Source: Streptomyces chartreusis (GTDB lineage: Bacteria; Actinomycetota; Actinomycetes; Streptomycetales; Streptomycetaceae). From it: a stretch of DNA of 64,000 bases. Shown piece by piece: positions 39,786 through 47,703 of this stretch (position 1 is its first letter; each line of letters opens with the position of its first letter). Position numbers and translations under genes: made by a program. The stretch is taken from NCBI RefSeq assembly GCF_008704715.1, contig NZ_CP023689.1:4216001-4280000 (forward strand), given 5' to 3'. The notes below the pieces were generated by a model. It was not told the DNA's origin, did no database searches, and worked only from the letters and a program-made list of their open reading frames with translations.

Positions 39786-41714
39786 TCACTTCGCGTACAA
39801 CCCCTCCACCTCTCCCGCGAAGTCCCGCATGACCACGTCCCGTCGCAGCTTCATCGACGGGGTCAGGTGGCCGTCCATCTCCGTGAAGTCCGTCGGCAGG
39901 ATCGTGAAGCGGCGGATGGACTCCGGGCGGGAGACGAGCTTGTTGGCCTCGTCGATGGCGCGTTGCAGGATCGCCCTCAGCTCCGGGTCGTCGACGAGGA
40001 GTTCGGCGGGGACGGAGTGCTTGCCGTTCATCCGGCGCCAGTGGGTGACGCCGTCCATGTCCAGGGTGATCAGCGCGGAGACGTAGGGGCGGCGGTCGCC
40101 CAGGACCATGCACTGGGAGATCAGCGGGTGCGAGCGCAGCCAGTTCTCCAGGGGTGCCGGGGCCACGCTCTTGCCGCCCGCGGTGATGAGGAGTTCCTTC
40201 TTGCGGCCGGTGATCGTCAGATAGCCGTCGTCGTCCAGGGCCCCGATGTCCCCGGTCGGCAGCCAGCCGTCCGCCGCCGCCGGGACGACGCCACCGGCGG
40301 CCGGGTCCCAGTAGCCGCGCAGCACCTGGTCACCGGAGACGAGGATCTCGCCGTCGGCGGCGATCCGGACGCGGGTGCCGGGCAGCGGCCAGCCGACGGT
40401 GCCCAGGCGGGGCTTGAGCGGCGGTGTCACGGTCGCGGCGGCGGTCGTCTCCGTGAGGCCGTAGCCCTCGTAGATCTCGATGCCCGCCCCGGCGTAGAAG
40501 GCGGCCAGGCGTCGGCCGAGCGGGGAGCCGCCGCAGATCGCGTACTTCACACGGCCGCCCATCGCGTTGCGGATACGGCGGTAGACCAGCGGGTCGTAGA
40601 AGGCGCGGGCGGCCTTGAGGGCCGTGTTCGGGCCGCCGCCGGTCCCGGACGCGCGGGCCTCCAGCGCCTCGCCGTAGCGCTCGGCGACCGACGCCGCGCG
40701 GTCGAAGGAGGAGGCCCGGCCGCCCGTCTCGGCCTTGGCGCGGGCGGAGTTGAAGACCTTCTCCAGCATGTAGGGGATGGTCAGCAGACAGGTCGGGCGG
40801 AACGCGGCGAGGTCCGGCAGCAGGTCCTCCGCCTTCAGGCTCGGCGCGTGCCCGAGGCGCACCCGGGCCCGTACGCAGGCCACCGCCACCATCCGGCCGA
40901 AGACGTGCGACATCGGCAGGAAGAGCAGCACCGACGCCTCTTCGCTGGTCCGCGTCTTGAAGATCGGGTAGAGCAGCTCGATGGCGTTGTCGACCTCGGC
41001 GAAGAAGTTGCTGTGGCTCAGCGCGCAGCCCTTGGGGCGGCCCGTCGTGCCGGACGTGTAGATGAGGGTCGCCAGCGTGTCCGGCACCAGCATGCCCCGC
41101 CGTACGGCCACTTCCCCGTCGGGCTGCTGCGCGCCGGCCTCCGCGAGCCGGTCCACATGGCCCTTCTCCATCACCCACATGTGGCGCAGGTCGGGCACCC
41201 GGTCCAGCTCGGGGCCGAGCGCGGCCGCCTGGCCCGCGGTCTCGGTGACCAGGGCCACCGCGCCGGAGTCCTGGAGGATCCAGCGGGTCTGGAAGACGGA
41301 GGAGGTGGGATAGACGGGGACCGTCACCAGGCCGGCCGCCCATGCGGCGAAGTCGAGCAGCGTCCACTCGTAGCAGGTGCGGGCCATGACGGCGATCCGG
41401 TCCCCGGGCACCAGGCCCTCGCCGATCAGCCCCTTCGCCACCTGCTGCACCTGCTCGGCGAACTCGGCCGCCGTCACGTCCGTCCACTGCCCGTCCGCGC
41501 CCTTGCGGCTGAGGACGACGGCGTCGGGAGCCGCCTCCGCGTTGTCGAACGGCAGGTCCGCGAGCGAGCCGTGGGTGACCGGCGGCGCGAACGGCGGCAC
41601 GTACGCCTCCCGTACGACGCCGTCCAATCGCCTCGTCTCCGGCTGCACCAGGGTCGGTCCCGGGGCGTCATGGAAGGCGGCCGAGGGGGCGAAGGACGGA
41701 AGCGAGGTGGACAC
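39786..41714 (-). CDS. Long-chain fatty acid--CoA ligase (AMP-binding)
   Basis: 642 aa acyl-activating enzyme. The AMP/P-loop motif is LIYTSGTTGRPKGCALSHSN (217-236), followed by GYGLTETTAA and GDIGALDDDGYLTITGRKKE (C-terminal hinge, with Lys in the GRKKEL block). It resembles the FACL15-type eukaryote-like long-chain ligases (LFLPMSHVFGRMVAVACV). GTG start at 41714 was chosen for its AGGAG RBS at 6 bases; ATG at 41762 would add 16 residues. It lies near the thiolase and FabG4 genes, consistent with lipid uptake or beta-oxidation. Confidence 0.92.
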   Translation of the reverse strand: MSTSLPSFAPSAAFHDAPGPTLVQPETRRLDGVVREAYVPPFAPPVTHGSLADLPFDNAEAAPDAVVLSRKGADGQWTDVTAAEFAEQVQQVAKGLIGEGLVPGDRIAVMARTCYEWTLLDFAAWAAGLVTVPVYPTSSVFQTRWILQDSGAVALVTETAGQAAALGPELDRVPDLRHMWVMEKGHVDRLAEAGAQQPDGEVAVRRGMLVPDTLATLIYTSGTTGRPKGCALSHSNFFAEVDNAIELLYPIFKTRTSEEASVLLFLPMSHVFGRMVAVACVRARVRLGHAPSLKAEDLLPDLAAFRPTCLLTIPYMLEKVFNSARAKAETGGRASSFDRAASVAERYGEALEARASGTGGGPNTALKAARAFYDPLVYRRIRNAMGGRVKYAICGGSPLGRRLAAFYAGAGIEIYEGYGLTETTAAATVTPPLKPRLGTVGWPLPGTRVRIAADGEILVSGDQVLRGYWDPAAGGVVPAAADGWLPTGDIGALDDDGYLTITGRKKELLITAGGKSVAPAPLENWLRSHPLISQCMVLGDRRPYVSALITLDMDGVTHWRRMNGKHSVPAELLVDDPELRAILQRAIDEANKLVSRPESIRRFTILPTDFTEMDGHLTPSMKLRRDVVMRDFAGEVEGLYAK

Positions 41715-41917
41715 GGGCGGCTCCTGCGACGGGCTTGCAGCGAGGAAATCTGCTTGCTGCATGACGTACGTGCCTCGCGCACCTTGGTGTTCACCTGCGG
41801 AGGCCTGCGGAAAGGGGTTACCGCTGGTTAGGCAGGAGATCGTACGGCTCGCGAGTGTGGGGGTTGTGCGGGTTCGGCGGTGGTCCGGAGCCGGGTATGT
41901 GCAACCTCGGGGTTTAT

Positions 41918-41943
41918 GTGAGGGGCACTCAGCTTCGCCTCAC
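41918..41943 (-). terminator. Weak inverted repeat after the thiolase gene
   Basis: GTGAGG (41918-41923) and CCTCAC (41938-41943) can pair just past the thiolase stop on the minus strand. The loop is 14 bases and no U-tract is visible, so this is a tentative terminator. Confidence 0.3.
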
Positions 41944-41950
41944 CCGATCC

Positions 41951-43429
41951 TTACCTTCGCTCCAGAATCGCCGTCACGCCCTGCCCGCCGGCCGCGCAGA
42001 CCGAGATCAGCCCGCGCCCCGAACCACCGCTCTCCGCGAGCGACTTGGCGAGCGTCGCCACGATGCGGGCCCCGGTCGCCGCGAACGGGTGACCGGTCGC
42101 CAGCGACGAGCCGTTGACGTTCAGCCGGGCGCGGTCCACGGGGGCGAGCCCGCGCTTCTCCCACGCCGCCAGCGTGGCCAGCACCTGGGAGGCGAAGGCC
42201 TCGTGGACCTCCACGAACTCGAAGTCGTCCAGGCCGAGTCCGGCCCGCTCCAGCATGCGCGGGACGGCGTACGCCGGTGCCATCAGCAGTCCGTCCTCGC
42301 CGCCCGCCACGTCGCCGTGCACGAAGTCCACGGCCGCCGTCTCGTGGGCGGTGAGGTAGGCCAGCGGCTCCAGCCCCCGGCGCTCGGCCCACTCCTCGCT
42401 CGCCAGCAGCACCAGAGCCGCCCCGTCCGTCAGCGGCGTCGAGTTGCCCGCCGTCATCGTCGGGTGCTCCCCGTCCAGGCCGAACACCGGCTTCAGCGCG
42501 GCGAGTTTCTCCGGCGTCGAGCCGGGGCGCAGGTTCTGGTCCCGGTCCAGCCCCCGGAAGGGCACGACCAGGTCCTCGAAGAAGCCGCGTTCGTACGCCG
42601 CCGCCAGCCGCCGGTGACTCGCCGCCGCGAGTTCGTCCTGGGCCTCGCGGGTGACACCCCACGCCCGTGCCGTGACGGCGGCGTGCTCACCCATGGAGAG
42701 CTTCGTGCGCGGCTCGGCGTTACGGGGGATGTCCGGGACGAGGTGGGAGGGCCGCACCCGGGAGAGCGCCTTGACCCGGCCGCCGAGCGACTTGGCCCGC
42801 CGGGCCTCCAACAGGATGCGCCGCAGACGGTCGTTGACGCCGAGGGGCGCGTCGCTCGCCGTGTCCGCGCCGCCCGCGATCGCCGCCTCGGTCTGGCCGA
42901 GCGCGATCTTGTTGGCGGCGGCGATGACGGCCTGGAGGCCGGTGCCGCAGGCCTGCTGGATGTCGTACGCGGGCGTGCGGGCGTCCAGTTCCGAGCCGAG
43001 GACGGTCTCGCGGGCGAGGTTGAAGTCACGGCTGTGCTTGAGGACGGCCCCGGCGACGAACTCGCCGACGGCGCCCGGGTCGCCGAGTCCGTACCGTTCG
43101 ACCAGGCCGTCGAGGGCGGCCGTGAGCATGTCCTGGTTGGACGCGGTGGCGTACGGGCCGTCGGAGCGGGCGAAGGGGGTGCGGGTGCCGCCGATGACCG
43201 CGACGCGCCGGACCGCGGGGGCCGGAGCGGAACTCGTGCCCGAGCGGTTGGCGGGGATCGCGCCGGAGCTCTTGGAGGGGGTCGTGCCCGAGCGCTTGGC
43301 GGAGCTCCCGCCCGAGCGCTTGGCGGGGGTCGCGCCGGGGCTCTTTCGGGAGCCCGTGCCCGAGCTCTCGCCGGTGCTGGTCCCAGAGCTGTCGCCGGTG
43401 CTCGTCCCGGAGCTCTCGCTGGGGCTCAT
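41951..43429 (-). CDS. Acetyl-CoA acyltransferase (FadA2-like thiolase) with repetitive N-terminal extension
   Basis: 492 aa. The thiolase fold starts near residue 73 (VRRVAVIGGTRTPFARSDGP). The nucleophile is Cys161 (YDIQQACGTGLQAV); VEVHEAFASQ, His446 in TGHPFAATGAR and Cys478 in SVCAAGGQG complete the active site. Residues 1-72 are an unusual Ser/Gly/Thr extension (SSGTSTGDSSGTSTGESSGT, then K/R-S-G repeats). There is no alternative start codon between the extension and the core, and GAGGAGTGGGTGGAG precedes the ATG, so it is truly encoded. It is divergent from fabG4; the pairing matches the mycobacterial fadA2-fabG4-htdX locus. Confidence 0.9.
   Translation of the reverse strand: MSPSESSGTSTGDSSGTSTGESSGTGSRKSPGATPAKRSGGSSAKRSGTTPSKSSGAIPANRSGTSSAPAPAVRRVAVIGGTRTPFARSDGPYATASNQDMLTAALDGLVERYGLGDPGAVGEFVAGAVLKHSRDFNLARETVLGSELDARTPAYDIQQACGTGLQAVIAAANKIALGQTEAAIAGGADTASDAPLGVNDRLRRILLEARRAKSLGGRVKALSRVRPSHLVPDIPRNAEPRTKLSMGEHAAVTARAWGVTREAQDELAAASHRRLAAAYERGFFEDLVVPFRGLDRDQNLRPGSTPEKLAALKPVFGLDGEHPTMTAGNSTPLTDGAALVLLASEEWAERRGLEPLAYLTAHETAAVDFVHGDVAGGEDGLLMAPAYAVPRMLERAGLGLDDFEFVEVHEAFASQVLATLAAWEKRGLAPVDRARLNVNGSSLATGHPFAATGARIVATLAKSLAESGGSGRGLISVCAAGGQGVTAILERR
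43214..43429 (-). repeat. Degenerate tandem repeat encoding the thiolase N-terminal extension
   Basis: The region is built of related short units, such as GAGCTCTCGCCGGTGCTGG, GAGCTGTCGCCGGTGCTCG and GAGCGCTTGGCGG, which translate as SSGTSTGES and KRSG-type blocks. Repeat expansion, rather than a domain fusion, probably created the 72-residue extension. Confidence 0.6.
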
Positions 43430-43456
43430 CTCCACCCACTCCTCACGTCCACCAAG

Positions 43457-43473
43457 GCTTACCTCCGGTAACC
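43457..43473. promoter_or_regulatory. Candidate TetR operator between thiolase and fabG4 genes
   Basis: TTACC-TCC-GGTAA (43459-43471) is a perfect palindrome in the 84-bp divergent gap between the two lipid genes; GGTAACCTTACTCC extends it towards fabG4. A single site here could control both directions. The nearby TetR gene (45642-46304) is a candidate regulator. Confidence 0.5.
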
Positions 43474-43513
43474 TTACTCCAGAGTCAGTTCCGGAGCGCA
43501 CTGGGAGTCGCAC

Positions 43514-44809
43514 ATGGCCGACCGCTATCTGAGCTTCACCGGCACCGCACCCGGCCGCTTTCTCACACGCCGCCTGGGGCTGCCCCAGCCCGCGTCGCTG
43601 AAACGCTTCTCGCCCGAGCGGCCCGCGCTCCAGGGCGACCGGCTGCTCCTGACGGCCGGCAAGTCGGACCTCGACCTCGCCGCGACGGGCCTCGGCCTGA
43701 CGGACTCCTCCGAGCACCCGGTTGCCGTCCTGCTGGACGCCACTGGAGTGCGGGACGTCGAGACGCTCGCCGAGGTGCACGCGGCCCTGCATCCGGTCGT
43801 GCGGTCGGTGGCGCAGAGCGGCCGGATCGTCGTCCTCGGCGCGCCCCTCGACCCCGCCGACCATCACCAGGCCGCCACCCAGCAGGCCCTGGAGGGCTTC
43901 ACGCGCTCGCTCGGCAAGGAGATCGGGCGCGGCAGGACCGTGAACCTGGTCCGGCTGACGGACGCGCCCGCCGCCGCGTCGACCCTCGGCTTCCTCCTCT
44001 CCCCCAAGTCGGCCTACGTCAGCGGCCAGGTCGTCGAGGTCGGCCCGCAGGACGTCACCGTCCCCGCGGACCCCGAGCGTCCCCTCACCGGCCGCACCGC
44101 CCTGGTCACCGGCGCCGCGCGCGGCATCGGCGAGGCGGTCGCCGAGACGCTGGCCAGGGACGGCGCCCGGGTCGTCGTACTGGACGTGCCGCAGGCCGAG
44201 CAGGACGCGCGACGAGTGGCCGACCGGCTCGGCGGCACCGCGCTCGCGCTGGACATCACCGCCGACGACGCCGGGGCGCGGATCGCGGCCGCGCTGCCCG
44301 ACGGGCTGGACGTCCTCGTCCACAACGCCGGCATCACCCGCGACCGGCGGCTGGTCAACATGCCCGCCGAGCGCTGGAGTTCGGTGCTCGACGTGAACCT
44401 CGTGAGCGTGCTGCGCACGACGGACGCGCTGCTGGCGGGCGGGACGCTGCGCGAGGGCGGCCGGATCGTGGCGACGGCCTCCATCGCGGGGCTGGCGGGG
44501 AACGCCGGGCAGACCAACTACGGCGCGAGCAAGGCGGGCGTGGTCGGTCTGGTCCGCTCCCTGGCACCGCGGGCGCTCGCCGAGCACGGGGTGACCGTGA
44601 ACGCGGTCGCGCCCGGCTTCATCGAGACGAAGATGACCGCCGCGATCCCCCTGTTCATCCGGGAGGCGGGCCGGCGCATGAACTCCCTCGCGCAGGGCGG
44701 GCTGCCTGCCGACGTCGCCGAGACGACCGCCTGGCTCGCGCATCCCGCGTCGGGTGCGGTCAACGGCCAGGTCGTCCGGGTGTGCGGCCAGAGCCTGCTG
44801 GGGGCCTGA
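43514..44809 (+). CDS. High-molecular-weight 3-oxoacyl-ACP/CoA reductase, FabG4-like
   Basis: 431 aa, about 180 residues longer than ordinary FabG. The N-terminal half (1-185) is a degenerate flavodoxin/Rossmann-like domain, as in M. tuberculosis FabG4. The C-terminal SDR domain has TGAARGIG (199-206, NAD(P)H), NAGITRDR (271-278), Ser323, Tyr336 and Lys340 of YGASK: a complete catalytic set. FabG4 prefers NADH and CoA thioesters. It is translationally coupled to the dehydratase gene (TGATG), giving consecutive reductase-dehydratase steps in beta-hydroxyacyl metabolism. Confidence 0.92.
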   Translation: MADRYLSFTGTAPGRFLTRRLGLPQPASLKRFSPERPALQGDRLLLTAGKSDLDLAATGLGLTDSSEHPVAVLLDATGVRDVETLAEVHAALHPVVRSVAQSGRIVVLGAPLDPADHHQAATQQALEGFTRSLGKEIGRGRTVNLVRLTDAPAAASTLGFLLSPKSAYVSGQVVEVGPQDVTVPADPERPLTGRTALVTGAARGIGEAVAETLARDGARVVVLDVPQAEQDARRVADRLGGTALALDITADDAGARIAAALPDGLDVLVHNAGITRDRRLVNMPAERWSSVLDVNLVSVLRTTDALLAGGTLREGGRIVATASIAGLAGNAGQTNYGASKAGVVGLVRSLAPRALAEHGVTVNAVAPGFIETKMTAAIPLFIREAGRRMNSLAQGGLPADVAETTAWLAHPASGAVNGQVVRVCGQSLLGA

Positions 44810-45660
44810 TGACGACCGTGCTGACGGGCGCCCCCTCGCTTCCGGCCCTGCTCGCCCGGGGCGCGGTGCTCTCCGCGTTCAAACGGCCGCGTCCCGACGC
44901 GGAGTTCCCCCGCACCCGGCTCGTGCTGCCCGGCGCGCGCGTCGACCTGGCGCGGCTGGCGGCGTACGAGCGGGTGTGCGGCTTCGCGACCGGCGCCGAC
45001 GCGCTGCCCCTCACCTATCCGCACGTCCTGGGCTTCCCGCTGGCCATGCGGCTGATGAGCGAGCGGGCCTTCCCGCTGCCGCTGCTGGGGCTCGTCCACA
45101 CCTCCATCGAGGTCACCCGGCACACGGCGATGCCCGCGACCGGCGCGTACGAGATCGGCGTGCACGTCGACCGGCTGGCGGAGCACCGCCGGGGCACGGA
45201 GGCCGTGGTGGTCACCGAGGTGCGGTCGGGCGAGGACGTCGTGTGGGAGTCGACGAGCAGATATCTCGCCCGGCACCGCACGAACGGCCCGGACGCCGGT
45301 GCTCAGACCCGGCCGGCCGAGGAGCCGAAGCCGCTCCCGGCGGTCGCCGAGTGGCGCATCGCCGGGGACGTCGGACGCCGCTACGGCGCCGCCTCCGGTG
45401 ACCGCAACCCCATCCACCTGCACGCCCTCACCGCCCGGCTGTTCGGCTTCCCGCGCGCCATCGCGCACGGCATGTGGACGGTGGCCCGCTGCCTCGCCGC
45501 CCACGGCACACCGGACGCGGTGCGGGTACGGGCCGACTTCCGGGCGCCGGTGCTGCTGCCCGGGACGGTGACGTACGCCGCGGAGGACGGGCGGTTCGAG
45601 CTGCGCGGCGGGGACGACCGCGTCCACCTGACCGGGGAGGTCTATCCGCTCACCTCGTGA
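44809..45660 (+). CDS. MaoC-family (R)-hydroxyacyl dehydratase, HtdX-like
   Basis: 283 aa. The double hot-dog fold ends with a MaoC-type hydratase motif: DVGRRYGAASGDRNPIHLHA, with the Asp/His pair (GDRNPIH), then LFGFPRAIAHGMWTVARCLA. The N-terminal half is a diverged hot dog without the motif. The ATG overlaps the fabG4 stop (TGATG). In mycobacteria the homologous HtdX gene stands next to fabG4, supporting a function in reversible dehydration of 3-hydroxyacyl thioesters. Its 3' end overlaps the convergent TetR gene by 19 bases. Confidence 0.88.
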   Translation: MTTVLTGAPSLPALLARGAVLSAFKRPRPDAEFPRTRLVLPGARVDLARLAAYERVCGFATGADALPLTYPHVLGFPLAMRLMSERAFPLPLLGLVHTSIEVTRHTAMPATGAYEIGVHVDRLAEHRRGTEAVVVTEVRSGEDVVWESTSRYLARHRTNGPDAGAQTRPAEEPKPLPAVAEWRIAGDVGRRYGAASGDRNPIHLHALTARLFGFPRAIAHGMWTVARCLAAHGTPDAVRVRADFRAPVLLPGTVTYAAEDGRFELRGGDDRVHLTGEVYPLTS

Positions 45661-46304
45661 GCTGCCTCCGGCGGTGTCCAGGGCCGGCCGTCCATGAGGT
45701 TGGCCAGGCCGGCCCACGCGAAGTTCATGAGCGTGGCCGCCGCCTGCCGCGCGCTGACGCCAGGCGTGGTGTTGGCCCAGTCGGCGAGCGACTCCGCGGC
45801 CCCCACCAGGGCTTCGGCGATCCCGGCGACCTCGCTCGCCGGGAGGTCCGGATCACGGTGGGCCTCGCGGGCCGCCACCAGGATCAGCTGCGTCACGAAG
45901 TCGACGATCTCCGCGCGCATCGCGGCGACCTCGGTCGCGAACGGCTCGCCGTGGGTGCGGGCCTGGAGGTGCAGCACGGACCAGGCGTCCGGGTAGTGCG
46001 AGGTGTGGGTGAAGAACGCCCGCAGTCCGTCCCAGAGCTGGCGGTCGGCGGGCAGCTCGGTCCGCACACCGCCACGCACGGCCGCGACCAGCGCGGCGGC
46101 CTCGCGCCGGATGCAGGCGGTGAAGAGGTCTTCCTTGGAGTTCAGGTACAGATAGACCAACGGCTTGGAGACGCCCGCCAGTTCGGCTATCTCGTCCATC
46201 GACGCGGCCATGTACCCGCGCCTGCCGAAGGTCCGCACTGCGGCATCCAGCATCTGCTGCTCACGGACGGCCCGCGGCATCCGTTTGGTCTTCACGGCAC
46301 CCAT
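45642..46304 (-). CDS. TetR-family transcriptional regulator
   Basis: 220 aa. The HTH is MPRAVREQQMLDAAVRTFGR, then MDEIAELAGVSKPLVYLYLN with the recognition helix near 43-52; the C-terminal ligand domain is helical and ends MNFAWAGLANLMDGRPW. It is convergent with and overlaps the dehydratase gene, so it belongs to the lipid locus. Related TetR proteins in actinobacteria sense acyl-CoAs. Start ATG at 46304; another Met lies eight codons on (MPRAVRE). Confidence 0.88.
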   Translation of the reverse strand: MGAVKTKRMPRAVREQQMLDAAVRTFGRRGYMAASMDEIAELAGVSKPLVYLYLNSKEDLFTACIRREAAALVAAVRGGVRTELPADRQLWDGLRAFFTHTSHYPDAWSVLHLQARTHGEPFATEVAAMRAEIVDFVTQLILVAAREAHRDPDLPASEVAGIAEALVGAAESLADWANTTPGVSARQAAATLMNFAWAGLANLMDGRPWTPPEAAHEVSG

Positions 46305-46362
46305 GGCCGTTAGCGTACGGGCCGGGAGGGAGATCCCACCCGGCCCGCCGTGAACGCCTGCC

Positions 46363-47703
46363 CTACTCCTCGCCGCCCAGCCCGTCCGCGAACCGTGTCA
46401 TCCGGTCCGTCAGCGCCTGCCCGTCGACGGCCGGCAGAGCCGTCAGCCGGGGCAGCAACTGCGCGGTGAGCAGGGTGGACAGGGCCGAGGTGTCGGCGCC
46501 GGTGCCGTCGGTGCGCACCACCACCGGCTGCGGTGCCCGGCCGGCGAGCTTCGCGCCCACCTCCAGGCGGCGCCGGGCCAGTTCGTACTGGAGGACGGCT
46601 CGGTTGTCGCGGTAGGCCTTGGCGAGGGCGCGCTGGGCGCGGGCCTCGTTCTCGGCGGCGATCAGACCGCTGCGGCCCCGCGTCTCGATCTCGAACCGCA
46701 CCCGCTGGGCGTTGGTCTCCTGCTCCTCCAGCAGCTGGGCGACCTCCTCGCGGGCCCGGTTCAGCGCCGCCTTGACCTCGACGATCCGGGCGTCGCGCAC
46801 CTTCTTGGCCCGCTCGATGTCCATGCCCAGCTGGTCGATCCGGCGCTTGCGGATCAGGCCCCACTCCTGGTCGTAGGCCGTGCGCTCCTTGGCGACCCGC
46901 TCCCGGGTGGCCAGGTGCTGCTGGTACTGCGTCGGCAGCTGCACGTCCGGGATGTTGGAGCCGGTGATGCGCACGCCGTAGCCGGACAGCTGGCGGTTGA
47001 GCAGTTCCTGCATGTCGGCGACGTCCGAGCCGCGCAGGTCGTAGGCCCGCTCGGTGCGCATCTTGCGGGCGCGCTGACGGATGGCGTCCTGCACGGCGCT
47101 GGAGAGCACCAGGTCGAAGTTGCCGGCGCCGATGGTGCGTACGAACAGCACGGCGTCCGTGATGCGGAACTTCAGGAAGAACTCGATCGAGCGCAGCGGC
47201 ACGTTCTCCTGCGTCGGGCAGGCCATCACCGGTGCGGAGTACGGGATCTCGGTGGCCGTGTCGACGACGAAGTCGACCCGGGACCACGGGTGCCACAGGT
47301 AGTGCCGGCCGGCGTCCAGGGTGCGCACGACGGCGCCGTAGCGGGTCAGCACGCCGTTGGTGCCCTGCTCGATCTCCACGATCGAGGAGCGCCACCACCA
47401 CAGCGCGCCGATCAGCAGCAGCACGGCGCCGCCGGTGTAGGACAGGGCGGCGAGGGTGCCGTAGGCGAGGTCCCCGGCGGCGGACTCGGCGTCCGCCTCC
47501 TTCAGGGACAGCATCACGCCCATGAACAGGGCGTACACGCCGAGCCACAGGGGCAGCATCCACCACAGGCGGCGCCGGTGGCGGGGGATGATCACCGGGA
47601 TCAGGGTGTCGGCCTCGCCGCCGCGCAGCAGCCGCGCGATGTCGGCCCACGGGGCGACCTTCTCGGAGATGACCGACCTGCGCTGGGAACGGGCGGTGCT
47701 CAT
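46363..47703 (-). CDS. SPFH/Band 7 domain membrane protein (second of a pair)
   Basis: 446 aa. Two adjacent helices lie at ~48-66 (LWWMLPLWLGVYALFMGVML) and ~78-105, followed by an SPFH domain from ~110: VEIEQGTNGVLTRYGAVVRT, LKFRITDAVLFVRTIG. A long coiled coil runs to ~400 (ERAKKVRDARIVEVKAALNR, EEVAQLLEEQETNAQRV), and a short tail ends the protein. The start overlaps the upstream SPFH gene stop (ATGA). Such proteins oligomerise into membrane microdomains or HflK/HflC-like cages around proteases. No protease gene is adjacent. Confidence 0.85.
   Translation of the reverse strand: MSTARSQRRSVISEKVAPWADIARLLRGGEADTLIPVIIPRHRRRLWWMLPLWLGVYALFMGVMLSLKEADAESAAGDLAYGTLAALSYTGGAVLLLIGALWWWRSSIVEIEQGTNGVLTRYGAVVRTLDAGRHYLWHPWSRVDFVVDTATEIPYSAPVMACPTQENVPLRSIEFFLKFRITDAVLFVRTIGAGNFDLVLSSAVQDAIRQRARKMRTERAYDLRGSDVADMQELLNRQLSGYGVRITGSNIPDVQLPTQYQQHLATRERVAKERTAYDQEWGLIRKRRIDQLGMDIERAKKVRDARIVEVKAALNRAREEVAQLLEEQETNAQRVRFEIETRGRSGLIAAENEARAQRALAKAYRDNRAVLQYELARRRLEVGAKLAGRAPQPVVVRTDGTGADTSALSTLLTAQLLPRLTALPAVDGQALTDRMTRFADGLGGEE

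Noticed and set aside
39570..41831. 753-codon plus-strand open frame across the acyl-CoA ligase
   Set aside because: Shadow of a gene with complete AMP-binding motifs on the other strand.
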